A stretch of 64,000 nucleotides of DNA from Nocardia sp. NBC_01503 (GCF_036327755.1 NZ_CP109596.1:8060001-8124000), one strand, 5' to 3'; positions 24,155 through 32,512 are shown, numbered from the stretch's first letter. Numbers and translations are program-made. The notes: generated by a model from the letters alone, not told the origin.

Positions 24155-24838
24155 TCAGCGTACGGGTCCGGCGGAGTACTCCTGCTCCGGACGACCGGTA
24201 CTGCCGTAGCGCAGTTGCATCCGCACACCGCCGGTGCCGACCAGTGCCGCGAGATAGCGCTGGGCGGTGGCGCGGGAGATGCCGATGGCGGCCGCGACCT
24301 GTGCGGCCGACATGGGGACGGTGGCGCTCTGCACCGCTTGCAGCACAAGGTCTTTCGTGGGCGAGGCGACCACCGCGGACTGTGTCGCGGCACCGCCGGG
24401 GGACGCGCCGGGGCGCAGCGCGAGCAGGGCGGCATCGACCTCGGCCGCCGCGACCTCCGGGCCGGACAGGATCCGGCGGTATCGGGCGTATCCGGCCAGT
24501 CGGGACGCCAGTGCGGCATGATCGAACGGCTTCACCAGATAGCCGAGCGCCCCGGCGGCGAGCGCGGCCCGCACCGTCTCGGATTCGGTTGCGGCGGTGA
24601 GCATCATGGCGTCGAAGCGGATCTCGCGCACCAGCTCCACGCCCGAGCCGTCGGGCAGGTAGACATCGACCAGGGCGAGATCGAAGGCGGTCCGCTCGAT
24701 CTCGGCGCGGGCGGCGGCCAGGGTGTTGACGACCGCGCCGACGCTGAATCCCGGTAGCGCCGAGACGATTCCGGCGTGCATATTCGCCACCCGGAAATCG
24801 TCGTCGACGACCAGGACGTTCAAATCTCCTCGGCCCAC
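24155..24838 (-). CDS. CitB/DcuR-type response regulator
   Basis: A 227-residue regulator of the CitB/DpiA group. Receiver domain at residues 6-120: VLVVDDDFRVANMHAGIV, phospho-acceptor Asp in LALVDVYLPDGSG, Thr in LTAAT and Lys in GYLVKPF. The C-terminal helix-turn-helix has MSAAQVAAAIGISRATAQRYLAALV. It overlaps the kinase gene by 19 nt. Start GTG 24838 has GGGAG 7 nt upstream; TTG 24823, which overlaps the kinase stop and follows GAGGAG, is an alternative. The cognate kinase is adjacent, and the likely target is the divergent ABC importer operon at 26857. Confidence 0.9.
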   Translation of the reverse strand: MGRGDLNVLVVDDDFRVANMHAGIVSALPGFSVGAVVNTLAAARAEIERTAFDLALVDVYLPDGSGVELVREIRFDAMMLTAATESETVRAALAAGALGYLVKPFDHAALASRLAGYARYRRILSGPEVAAAEVDAALLALRPGASPGGAATQSAVVASPTKDLVLQAVQSATVPMSAAQVAAAIGISRATAQRYLAALVGTGGVRMQLRYGSTGRPEQEYSAGPVR

Positions 24839-26706
24839 GCCGGTTCTCCCTCGGTCAGTACGCCCGGCAACCGGGCAATGAATTCCGCACCCAGCAAAGG
24901 CTTTTCGGCCGCAATCGACTCCCGCGCCGCACTCGGGTCCGTGGCGGCGGCGAGCTCCACCGACCCGATGACCGCATCGGGGCCGCGTACAGTGGCCATT
25001 CCACCGGGATACGCCAGCCAGACATCGCCGCCACGCGCTCGCGCGACCTGCCGCGAAAGCGCGAGCCCCACCCCGCGACCACCGGGTACACCGCCGCCCG
25101 AACGCGTCGAAACACCTTCGGTGAATACCGAATTCGCGAGGTTGTCCGGTACCCCGCCACCGCTGTCCGCCACCGTGATGTGCAACGCCTCCCCCTCCTG
25201 CACAAGTTCGACCTCGACCGTCGGTTTTTCACCCAGAGGGATCGCCGGATCACCTCCCGGTGAGGTCGCCGCATCCCCGCCGTGCCGTATGCCTCGACCT
25301 ACCGCGGGATCCACGCTTCCGGCTGCGGTGCCGTTCTCCCGCGCGGCGTCGATGGCGTTGTCGAGGAGGTTGCCCAGAACGGTCGTGACATCCACCGGCG
25401 CAGCGAGATTCGCGGCGACCCAGGTGTTGGGGCCGAGGCGCAATCGCACGCCTTTTTCGCGGGCGTGCGCGGCCTTGGCGGCGAGGAACGCTTGCAGATA
25501 GTGGTCGGCGACGGCGTCCATCCCGGGCAGCACCGCACCGAGCGGACCGGAGCCGAGCAATTCCTCCAGAAGCGTCGCGGCCTCATCGCCGCGGCCGGTG
25601 TGCAGCAGACCGCTGAGCAGGTGCAGGCGGTTGGCGAATTCGTGGCGCTGGGCGCGCAGCACGGTGCTCATGGAGCGGACCGCATCCAGTTGGCGGGTAA
25701 GGGATTCCACATCGGTGCGATCGCGCACGCTCAGTACCGCGCCGAGGGGGCGTCCGTCGCGGGTCACGGTGCGCGCGGTGACCACGACTATGCGCTCACC
25801 CACCGCCGCCTGCACCGGCTGGCCGTCGGCGGCCCGGAAGGCTTCCACCACACGGGGAGTCAGACCTATCGCGTCGATATCCGCGCCGGGATCGACGGTG
25901 ATGCCGAGCAGTCGCCGGGCTTCGTCATTGATGACGGTGACCCGCCAGCCGGAGTCGGCGGCGACCACGCCTTCGCCGATACCGTGCAGCACGGCATCCT
26001 GTTCGCGCACGAGTTCCGCGAGTTCGGATGGTTCGAGACCGAGCGTCAGACCGTGCCAGCGACGAGCCAGCAACACCGATCCGGCTATGCCCGCAAGCAG
26101 CGCGCCACCGATCAGGAGACCAGCGCGGCGCAGATCGTTCAGCAGTTGTTCGCGCACGGCCTCGGTGGAGATTCCGACGCTCACCTCACCGACCACGCGA
26201 CCCGTACCGCGTTCCAGCACCGGCACTTTCGCACGCACGGATTCGCCGAGCGTCCCGTGTTCGCGAATCACCACCTCGGCTCCGGCGAGCGCCTTGGACG
26301 GGTCGGTGCTGACCATCTCGCCGAGCCGACTGCGCTCGGGATGCGCCAGCCGTATCCCCGCATCATCGGTGATGACCACGAACAATGCCCCGGTGCGCAA
26401 TCGCGCGTCATCGGCGATGCGCTCCAATTCGCCCGCGGCGAGTTCATCCTCCAATTGCGGTCCGGGTCGTAATGCGAGATTGGCATAGCGCGCGACCTCG
26501 GTCCGCACATCCGGATCCGAGGCGACGGTCCGCGCGATGGCAAGGGCCCTTTCGCCGTACTCCCCCGACAGTCGCTGTCCGCTGACGTACGCGAAGACGC
26601 CGAAGGCCAGGCCCAGCGTCAATCCGACCACCGCGACCTGCAACAGCACGATCTGGGTTCGGAGACGAACCGAGCGGGGGCCGAGCGAGAACACTCGCGA
26701 CAGCAT
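24820..26706 (-). CDS. CitA/DcuS-type sensor histidine kinase
   Basis: A 628-residue membrane kinase starting at ATG 26706 (MLSRVFSLGPRS). Helix 1 (IVLLQVAVVGLTLGLAFGVFAY) is followed by an extracytoplasmic PAS-like sensor (about 45-175, with LRTGALFVVITDDAGIRLAHPE) and helix 2 (LLIGGALLAGIAGSVLLA). A cytoplasmic PAS domain comes next. The H-box is RAQRHEFANRLHLLSGLL, and the HATPase domain shows NLLDNAIDAA and GGRGVGLALSRQV. A Gly/Pro-rich insertion (GSVDPAVGRGIRHGGDAATSPGG) lies between the N-box and the next catalytic motif. CitA/DcuS relatives sense small carboxylates; the ligand here is unknown. The gene stands divergent from the ABC transporter. Confidence 0.88.
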   Translation of the reverse strand: MLSRVFSLGPRSVRLRTQIVLLQVAVVGLTLGLAFGVFAYVSGQRLSGEYGERALAIARTVASDPDVRTEVARYANLALRPGPQLEDELAAGELERIADDARLRTGALFVVITDDAGIRLAHPERSRLGEMVSTDPSKALAGAEVVIREHGTLGESVRAKVPVLERGTGRVVGEVSVGISTEAVREQLLNDLRRAGLLIGGALLAGIAGSVLLARRWHGLTLGLEPSELAELVREQDAVLHGIGEGVVAADSGWRVTVINDEARRLLGITVDPGADIDAIGLTPRVVEAFRAADGQPVQAAVGERIVVVTARTVTRDGRPLGAVLSVRDRTDVESLTRQLDAVRSMSTVLRAQRHEFANRLHLLSGLLHTGRGDEAATLLEELLGSGPLGAVLPGMDAVADHYLQAFLAAKAAHAREKGVRLRLGPNTWVAANLAAPVDVTTVLGNLLDNAIDAARENGTAAGSVDPAVGRGIRHGGDAATSPGGDPAIPLGEKPTVEVELVQEGEALHITVADSGGGVPDNLANSVFTEGVSTRSGGGVPGGRGVGLALSRQVARARGGDVWLAYPGGMATVRGPDAVIGSVELAAATDPSAARESIAAEKPLLGAEFIARLPGVLTEGEPAWAEEI

Positions 26707-26761
26707 AGACAATGCCCCGCAAACCCATGAGCAGAATGCGCTAAACGTCCGAATTGCCACT

Positions 26762-26778
26762 TGTGCGGGTAGCGCACA
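26762..26778. promoter_or_regulatory. Inverted repeat between the kinase and ABC importer genes
   Basis: TGTGCG and CGCACA separated by 5 nt, in the 150-nt divergent intergenic region. A possible response-regulator site. Confidence 0.3.
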
Positions 26779-26856
26779 CAAGGGGGTCCGGTGTGACCCG
26801 GGACACGTAACTTCTGTCCAACGCCGCAGGGACGCGGCAGGAAAACAGGAGTAGCA

Positions 26857-27858
26857 ATGACTGATCCGCGCAGCGAACGCAGCGGCGAGCCGCTCATCGG
26901 ACACAGCGGCGAGCCGCTCATCGGACACAGCGGCGAGCCGCTCATCAGACACAGCGGCGAGCCGCTCATCAGACACAGCGGCGAGCCGCTCATCGAACTG
27001 AGAGGCGCGACCAAGCGCTTCCCGGGAACGAACGGTGGCATTCACACCGCGGTGCGCGATCTGAACTTCACCGTCGCCCCCGGCGAATTCGTCGCCGTCG
27101 TCGGCCCCACGGGCTGCGGCAAGTCCACCACGCTCGCACTGGTCTCGGGCCTCGAGCCCGCCTCGGCCGGACGCACCCTGGTGCGCGGCAAGGACGTTCG
27201 CGGTATCCCCTACGGCGTCGGCTACATGTTCCAGCAGGACGCGGTGCTGCCGTGGAAGTCGGTCCTGGACAATGTGGCGCTGGGCCCGGAGTTCCGGGGT
27301 GTGTCCAAGAAGCAGGCCCGCGAACGCGCCGCCGAATGGGTGCGCACGGTCGGCTTGGCCGGATTCGAGGGCTACTACCCGCATCAACTCTCCGGCGGTA
27401 TGCGCAAACGCGTTTCGCTGGCGCAGACCCTGGTGAACAATCCCGAGATCATTCTGATGGACGAGCCGTTCAGCGCGCTCGATGTGCAGACCCGCCAGCT
27501 CATGCAGGACGAACTGCTGCGCGTGTGGTCCGGCACCGGCGGCGCGAGCGACGGGCCCGGAGGCGGCAGCCCGCGTAACCACGGAGGGACCCGGGAGCGC
27601 CGCGAAGAGGGCAGAGCCGCGGTCATCTTCGTGACGCACGATCTGGAGGAGGCCATCGCCCTGGCCGATCGCGTGGTCGTCATGACCGCTTCGCCCGCAA
27701 CGGTATGCGGTGATTTCAAGGTCGCCCTCGAACGCCCGCGCAATGTCGAACAGGTGCGGCTCACCGAGGAGTTCCGCGACCTCTACAAGGAAATCTGGGA
27801 AACGCTGCGCGATCAGGTCGATGCGGCACGCAAGAACGGAGCGGCTCGTGTCGCATGA
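26857..27858 (+). CDS. ABC importer ATPase (TauB/SsuB/NrtD-type) with repeat-expanded N-terminus
   Basis: A 333-residue ATPase of a nitrate/sulfonate/taurine-type importer. The Walker A motif is GPTGCGKSTT; the Q-loop lies in YMFQQDAVLPW; the signature is LSGGMRKR, followed by Walker B ILMDEPFSALD and the H-loop in FVTHDLEEA. Two oddities are visible. The first ~45 residues are five copies of an 8-residue unit (SGEPLIGH or SGEPLIRH), and the last copy leads into the normal start of the domain (SGEPLIELRGATKRF). A ~28-residue Gly/Arg-rich insertion (SGTGGASDGPGGG...) lies between Walker B and the H-loop. AGGAG is 6 nt before the ATG. It overlaps the permease gene. Confidence 0.9.
   Translation: MTDPRSERSGEPLIGHSGEPLIGHSGEPLIRHSGEPLIRHSGEPLIELRGATKRFPGTNGGIHTAVRDLNFTVAPGEFVAVVGPTGCGKSTTLALVSGLEPASAGRTLVRGKDVRGIPYGVGYMFQQDAVLPWKSVLDNVALGPEFRGVSKKQARERAAEWVRTVGLAGFEGYYPHQLSGGMRKRVSLAQTLVNNPEIILMDEPFSALDVQTRQLMQDELLRVWSGTGGASDGPGGGSPRNHGGTRERREEGRAAVIFVTHDLEEAIALADRVVVMTASPATVCGDFKVALERPRNVEQVRLTEEFRDLYKEIWETLRDQVDAARKNGAARVA
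26881..26996 (+). repeat. 24-bp coding tandem repeat (4 full copies and a partial)
   Basis: Unit starts at 26881, 26905, 26929, 26953 and 26977. Copies 1-2 and copies 3-4 differ by one base (cggacac versus cagacac), suggesting unit-by-unit expansion inside the ATPase gene. Since 24 is a multiple of three, copy-number change keeps the frame. Confidence 0.95.
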
Positions 27859-28738
27859 CGTGATGACCGAGATCGCCAAGGGCGCACCGGAGTTCGAGGT
27901 GGAGACCGAGGAGCAGATCCTGACCCGGGTGCGCAATCAGGCGCGCCGGGCCAAATTCCGCACCTGGGGACTGCGGGCGCTACTGGTGGCGCTGTGGCTG
28001 GGCTCCTGGGAGCTGACCGCCTCGCTGTGGATCGACCCGTTCTTCTACTCCAAGCCCTCGCTCATCTGGGACCGGCTGTACGAATGGTTCACCGAGGGAA
28101 CGCAATTCGGCTCCATCTGGTTGCAGCTGTTCACCACCGTGCAGGAGGCCGTACTCGGCTTCGTCATCGGCACCGTCGCCGGTGTGGTGCTGGGCGTACT
28201 GCTGGGCCGCAGCCGCTACTGGGCCGATGTGCTCGCGCCGTTCATCAAGGCGCTCAATGCCGTTCCGCGTATCGTGCTGGCCTCGCTGTTCATCATCTGG
28301 TTCGGCCTCGGGCTCAGCTCCAAGGTGGCGACCGTGGTGGTGCTGGTCTTCTTCGCGGTCTTCTTCAACGCCTTCACCGGTGCGCGCGAGGTGGACGGCA
28401 ATGTGATCAACAATGCCCGCATCCTGGGCGCCTCCAAGCGGCAGGTGCTCACCTCCATCGTGCTGCCGAGCGCGACCACCTGGATCCTGTCCAGCCTGCA
28501 CACCGCCTTCGGTTTCGCGCTGATCGGCGCGGTGGTCGGTGAATACGCCGGAGCCAGTAAGGGTTTGGGCCTGCTCATCTCCAACGCGCAGGGCACCTTC
28601 GATGCCGCTGGCATCTACGCGGGCATGATCGTCATCACCGTGGTGGCGCTGGTCGCGGAGTGGATCATCGGTATCGCCGAGGGTCGACTGTTGAAGTGGC
28701 GTCCCTCGCAGGCCGCCGCGGGCCACGGCGGGATGTGA
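27848..28738 (+). CDS. ABC importer permease (TauC/SsuC-type)
   Basis: A 296-residue inner-membrane permease of the BPD_transp_1 family. Six membrane helices; the cytoplasmic EAA loop is ARILGASKRQVLTSIVLPSA, which docks on the ATPase. An N-terminal hydrophilic stretch of about 40 residues comes before the first helix. GTG 27848 was chosen because GGAG lies 6 nt upstream and it gives an 11-nt overlap with the ATPase; ATG 27863 is an alternative. It ends 2 nt before the binding-protein gene. Confidence 0.9.
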   Translation: MSHDVMTEIAKGAPEFEVETEEQILTRVRNQARRAKFRTWGLRALLVALWLGSWELTASLWIDPFFYSKPSLIWDRLYEWFTEGTQFGSIWLQLFTTVQEAVLGFVIGTVAGVVLGVLLGRSRYWADVLAPFIKALNAVPRIVLASLFIIWFGLGLSSKVATVVVLVFFAVFFNAFTGAREVDGNVINNARILGASKRQVLTSIVLPSATTWILSSLHTAFGFALIGAVVGEYAGASKGLGLLISNAQGTFDAAGIYAGMIVITVVALVAEWIIGIAEGRLLKWRPSQAAAGHGGM

Positions 28739-28740
28739 GC

Positions 28741-29793
28741 ATGAGATACCGCAAGAGCCTGGCGCTCATTCTGCTCGCCGTCTCCTCGCTGCTGCTGGCC
28801 ACCGGCTGTCGCGATTCGCGCACCATTCCGATGTCGAACGGGCGGCCACAGGTCACCATCATGGTCGGCGGCCTGGAGAAGGTGATCTACCTGCCCGCCA
28901 TGCTGACTCGACAGCTGGGCAATTTCGAACGCAATGACATCGATGTGAAACTGCTCGGTGAGCAGTCCGGCGCGACCGCCGAGACCGCGCTGCTCACCGG
29001 CGATGTGCAGGGCGTGGTGGGGTTCTACGACCACACCATCGATCTGCAGGCCAAGGATCAGTGCCTGCGCACCGTCGTCCAATTCGCCGATGTACCGGGC
29101 GAAGTGGAGTTGGTCTCCAAGGATGACGCCGGAACCATCCGCTCCCCCAAGGATTTCCGGGGCCGGAACCTCGGCATCACCTCCCTGGGTTCGTCCACCG
29201 ACTTCCTCACCCAGGCGCTGGCCGGACAGGAGGGGTTGCGGACCTCGGACTACACCAGGGTGAAAGTCGGTGCGGGACAGACCTTCATCGCCGGTATGAA
29301 CCATGACGGGATCGACGCGGGTATGACCACCGATCCGACCGTCGCCAAGATGGTCAGCTCGGGTGATGCCCAGGTGCTCATCGATATGCGCAATGAGCAG
29401 GGCACCCGGGCCGCGCTCGGCGGGCTGTACCCGGCGGCCTCGCTGTACATGCGCTGCGAAACCGTGGACAGCCATCCCGAGATCGTGCAGAAGCTGGTGA
29501 CCTCGTTCGTGCAGACGCTGCGGTGGATCAAAACGCATACGCCGCAGGAGATCGCCGCCAAGATGCCCTCGCAGTACGCGGGCGGCGACCCCAAGCTGTA
29601 CGTGAAGTCGGTCGGCGATTCCATCAGCATGTTCAACGGCGACGGATTGATGAAACGTGAAGGGGCCGAGAACGTGCTGCGCATCCTCGGCCAGTACTCG
29701 CGCAATGTGAAGCCGGTGCGCGATCGCGTCGACCTCGACGCGACCTATACGAACCGGTTCGTCGAGCAGGCGCTGAAGCCGGGCGCGCAGTAG
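28741..29793 (+). CDS. ABC importer substrate-binding lipoprotein (NMT1/TauA/SsuA-like)
   Basis: A 350-residue lipoprotein with lipobox LLATGC (Cys23). The NMT1-like periplasmic binding fold is shown by VTIMVGGLEKVIYLPAMLTRQLG at the start, LLTGDVQGVVGFYDHTIDLQ, then FRGRNLGITSLGSSTDFLTQALAG and VGAGQTFIAGMNHDGIDAGMTTDP. This class binds small organic anions or amines such as alkanesulfonates, taurine, nitrate or thiamine precursors; the exact ligand cannot be read. It completes an ATPase-permease-receptor operon next to a two-component system that may sense the same substrate. Confidence 0.9.
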   Translation: MRYRKSLALILLAVSSLLLATGCRDSRTIPMSNGRPQVTIMVGGLEKVIYLPAMLTRQLGNFERNDIDVKLLGEQSGATAETALLTGDVQGVVGFYDHTIDLQAKDQCLRTVVQFADVPGEVELVSKDDAGTIRSPKDFRGRNLGITSLGSSTDFLTQALAGQEGLRTSDYTRVKVGAGQTFIAGMNHDGIDAGMTTDPTVAKMVSSGDAQVLIDMRNEQGTRAALGGLYPAASLYMRCETVDSHPEIVQKLVTSFVQTLRWIKTHTPQEIAAKMPSQYAGGDPKLYVKSVGDSISMFNGDGLMKREGAENVLRILGQYSRNVKPVRDRVDLDATYTNRFVEQALKPGAQ

Positions 29794-29806
29794 GACCGCT
29801 GGAATG

Positions 29807-29855
29807 CCCCGGGTGCGGCCGCGTCCGATGAGGGGGACGCGGTGGCCACCCGGGG
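29807..29855. terminator. Long hairpin after the ABC importer operon
   Basis: CCCCGGGTG...GGCCGCGTCC pairs with GGACGC...GGCCACCCGGGG with small bulges. It lies between the convergent stops of the binding-protein gene and the ArsR gene and could serve both. Confidence 0.65.
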
Positions 29856-29856
29856 T

Positions 29857-30240
29857 TCACGCGTATCTGGATCCGGCATCCCCCGTGGACCGATCGCCGC
29901 GGCGCTCCCGCTTGCCGCGGGCGATCTCGGTGGCCAGCGCGTCCAGCGGTTGTGCGAAGGGGTGCGTGCTCAGCGCCGCCAGCCAGTCCCGGGCCGCCGC
30001 GGTCGCGAGGGGATCGATGGCGTAGATCCGGCGGTTGCCCTCGGCGCGCACGCTGAGCAGTCCGGCCTCGCGCAGCACCTTGAGATGTTGCGAGACGCCG
30101 GGCTGCGAGATCGACGTGAACCCTTGCGCCGCGGCGACTATCGCCCCGGCGGGGAGTTCACCCGCACCCACCAGTTCGAGGATGAAGCGGCGCACGGGAT
30201 CGCCGAGCGCATCGAAGATGCCGGCCGGATCGGGCTCCAT
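29857..30240 (-). CDS. ArsR-family winged-helix repressor
   Basis: A 127-residue ArsR/SmtB-type regulator. DPVRRFILELV, then GVSQHLKVLREAGLLSVRAEGNRRIYAID show the helix-turn-helix and wing. No metal-binding Cys pair (such as CxC in the recognition helix) is present, so it belongs to the metal-independent branch usually paired with SRPBCC proteins. It starts on the ATGA that ends the SRPBCC gene, so the two are translationally coupled. It probably binds the palindrome at 30928 and represses the pair. Confidence 0.9.
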   Translation of the reverse strand: MEPDPAGIFDALGDPVRRFILELVGAGELPAGAIVAAAQGFTSISQPGVSQHLKVLREAGLLSVRAEGNRRIYAIDPLATAAARDWLAALSTHPFAQPLDALATEIARGKRERRGDRSTGDAGSRYA

Positions 30241-30914
30241 CAGGACTCCGTACTGTCCTCCGGTTCGGCACTGCCCTCCGGTTCCACGGTGTAGAACTCG
30301 ATCGTATTGTCTCGGGCCGCACGGGCTGCCACGGGATCGTCACCGTCGGCGATGGCCGCCTCCGACCAGCCGTCGGCCGCGGCCCGCACGAAGTCGATAC
30401 CCGCCGGGGTGGTCGGCCACGGCAGTGCCACGGCCGGGTCCACCGCCGCACCGGATTCGGTATGCAGGCCCAGCGCCATGAGTGAGAGATCCCAGCCGAC
30501 GCCGACCGCGCCCGGGCCGAATTGGGCCGCGAATCCCGGATCGACCTGCGCCTCGTGCACCAACTCCAGGACGGTGCCCGCGCCTTCCGGTGTGAGGGTG
30601 AGGGTCAGCCATGACATGGCCGGACCCATTTCCCAGGTCACCGCGAATTGGTTCGGCGCATCGCAGCTCTCGACAACGCCGCCCGCATTGCCCTGCGTCT
30701 GATACCGGCCACCCGGCTCGAGCTCACCGGTGACCGGCAGGAACCAGCGCGGCAATCGTTCGGGATTGGTCAGCGCGTCCCAGAGGTCGGCCTGATCGGT
30801 GGGGTAGGTCCGGCGAGCCACGGCGATACGGGTCGGCACGCCGTCCCGCGCACCGGTCCGCACCTCCCGGGTGACCAGTCCGGCGGTGGCTATCGGGTCT
30901 TCGAGCAGTGTCAT
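30240..30914 (-). CDS. SRPBCC/AHSA1-domain protein
   Basis: A 224-residue START-like ligand-binding protein of the AHSA1 group. Characteristic segments are YPTDQADLWDALTNPERLPRWFLPVTGELEPGGRYQ, CDAPNQFAVTWEMG and LTLTPEGAGTVLELVHEA. The partner ArsR gene lies immediately downstream; such pairs commonly respond to a hydrophobic ligand. ATG 30914 was preferred over GTG 30917 because AAGGAGG ends 4 nt before it. Ligand unknown. Confidence 0.88.
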   Translation of the reverse strand: MTLLEDPIATAGLVTREVRTGARDGVPTRIAVARRTYPTDQADLWDALTNPERLPRWFLPVTGELEPGGRYQTQGNAGGVVESCDAPNQFAVTWEMGPAMSWLTLTLTPEGAGTVLELVHEAQVDPGFAAQFGPGAVGVGWDLSLMALGLHTESGAAVDPAVALPWPTTPAGIDFVRAAADGWSEAAIADGDDPVAARAARDNTIEFYTVEPEGSAEPEDSTES

Positions 30915-30927
30915 CACGCCTCCTTCT

Positions 30928-30947
30928 GTATAAGTTTGAACTTATAC
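30928..30947. promoter_or_regulatory. ArsR-type operator palindrome
   Basis: Perfect 9-bp arms GTATAAGTT / AACTTATAC with a 2-nt centre. It lies just upstream of the SRPBCC-ArsR operon and in the divergent region with the GtrA gene. It is strikingly AT-rich against the surrounding DNA. Confidence 0.75.
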
Positions 30948-31021
30948 TACGCGCATCGAGTTGGTTCTGCGCTCACCTGCCCGCCATCTCGCGATGTCAT
31001 GTTGATCTCGTGCGGAAAGTC

Positions 31022-31480
31022 ATGCCCGATACCCGGTTCCACCAGCTGTGCGCGGGAATCTCCGAGCGGCTGCCCTTCGGGCTGGAGCGGCTCGCGCCGC
31101 CGACCTTCGTGGGTTATCTGCTGGTCAGCGCGGTGTGCTTCGTATCGGATATGGCACTGCTGACCGTATTGCACAGCACGCTGCGGGTGCCGCTGCCGAT
31201 CGCGATCACAGCGGGTTACATCACCGCGTTCGGGTTGAGCTATCTGCTGAACCGGACGCTGAACTTCTCCTCGCACGCGGCGGTCGGGCCGCAGCTCGCG
31301 ATCTACGTCGTGGTGGTCGTGGTGAACTACCTGGTCTTCATCCTCGGCGTCAGCAGCGGGCTGGCCACGCTCGGGCTGGAGTATCAGCTCGCGCGGGTGG
31401 TCGGCGGGATCGGCGAGGGACTGTACATGTACGCGGCCATGCGCTGGCTCGTCTTCCGCGGTGCGATGTACCGCGAGTGA
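31022..31480 (+). CDS. GtrA-family membrane protein
   Basis: A 152-residue protein with four membrane helices of the GtrA/DPMS3 family. FVGYLLVSAVCFVSDMALLTVL is the family opening, followed by PLPIAITAGYITAFGLSYLLNRTLNFSS and VNYLVFILGVSSGL. GtrA proteins are thought to flip or stabilise polyprenyl-linked sugars in cell-surface glycan synthesis. The start is ATG 31022 with GGAAAG just upstream. It stands divergent from the SRPBCC-ArsR pair and ends 3 nt from the convergent gene at 31484. Confidence 0.85.
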   Translation: MPDTRFHQLCAGISERLPFGLERLAPPTFVGYLLVSAVCFVSDMALLTVLHSTLRVPLPIAITAGYITAFGLSYLLNRTLNFSSHAAVGPQLAIYVVVVVVNYLVFILGVSSGLATLGLEYQLARVVGGIGEGLYMYAAMRWLVFRGAMYRE

Positions 31481-31483
31481 GAC

Positions 31484-32512
31484 TCAGATGGTGACGGCGG
31501 CTGCGCGGATCGCCGCGTAGACCGATCGGCTCGGCCAGGCGCGAATCTCCAAGCGCTCCGGGCGGATTCCCGGTGCGGGACGCAGCCCGAGCAGGTTGAC
31601 GACCACCTCCGACGGCACCACGAAATCGCCGAGCACGGTGTTGTCGTCGGCGAACCGTACGAAGGAGATGCAGTCGGTGCGGGGCAGCAGGACATCGAAC
31701 TCGCCCTCCACCCAGGTGGTGAGGGTGAGCGCGTCGCGGCCGCGATCCACCAGCAGCGCCTCGGGCGCGAACGCGGGGGCGATGCCGTACGGCTCGAATC
31801 CCGTTCCGTACTCCTGCGATTCGTTCAAGGCCCGGCGCAGCTCGGCGGTCTGCGGTGCGTAGGCGTCGACGGTGAGCGCGCAGCGGGCCCGGACCGCGGC
31901 CGGAAGGCAGGGGTGCGGTCCCGCACGGTCGAAGGGCACCACCCGGCCCTGCCCATCGGTCGTATATCCCTGCGGTGACAGCGGATTCGCCGCCTGGTCG
32001 TAAAGCTCCGCGACATCCGCGAATACCTGATCCAGTAGACCGGGTTCATCGGCGACCAGCAGCAGGGCGTCCTGATCGGGGATGAACGCCACCGCGCGCC
32101 TGCCCCGATGGCTCATACCCGACAGCCACTCGGCGAGCAGCGGCAGTGAGGTGGCGTAGCCGTCGCTGTCGATCATGCGCAGATACGGACTCGTCACCGG
32201 ACCGACCGAGGCCGCGGACGCGGCCAGGTTGGCGCGGGCCACCGCGAACACCCCGTCGGGCGGAACTCCCCACCGGCGCACCAGATTCGAGTCGACGAAC
32301 GCGCGCTTGTCCGGCAGATCGAGCACCACCAATTCGTCGACGAACGGGAATATCTGCCGCCGCAGCAGACCGGCACCGGACGGTCCGGCGTGATAGCCGA
32401 TCGGCCGCAGCACCGGGCGCAGCGACGCCTGGATCCGCGACCATGACGACACCTCACGACGATCGATACCGAGGTTGCCGGTGTTGCCGCCCTGACCATT
32501 TCGCGCACCCAC
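31484..32512 (-). CDS. Hypothetical protein with a possible DUF1444-like region
   Basis: A 342-residue soluble protein with no signal peptide. The N-terminal half shows IFPFVDELVVLDLPDKRAFVDSNLVRRWGV, which loosely recalls the DUF1444 pattern of an aromatic-rich strand followed by the word 'asn/glu-leu-x-x-x-gly-val'. DQDALLLVADEPGLLDQVFADVAELYDQA follows. The C-terminal half has LLPRTDCISFVRFADD and EVVVNLLGLRPAPGIRPERLEIRAWPS. Start GTG 32512 is favoured because TAGGGT lies 6 nt before it; GTG 32518 is in frame. Function unknown. Confidence 0.65.
   Translation of the reverse strand: MGARNGQGGNTGNLGIDRREVSSWSRIQASLRPVLRPIGYHAGPSGAGLLRRQIFPFVDELVVLDLPDKRAFVDSNLVRRWGVPPDGVFAVARANLAASAASVGPVTSPYLRMIDSDGYATSLPLLAEWLSGMSHRGRRAVAFIPDQDALLLVADEPGLLDQVFADVAELYDQAANPLSPQGYTTDGQGRVVPFDRAGPHPCLPAAVRARCALTVDAYAPQTAELRRALNESQEYGTGFEPYGIAPAFAPEALLVDRGRDALTLTTWVEGEFDVLLPRTDCISFVRFADDNTVLGDFVVPSEVVVNLLGLRPAPGIRPERLEIRAWPSRSVYAAIRAAAVTI

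Noticed and set aside
26707..27936. An N-terminal extension of the sensor kinase through the repeat region.
   Set aside because: It would overlap the ABC ATPase start and read antisense to its repeats. ATG 26706 directly before the first helix fits the CitA/DcuS family.
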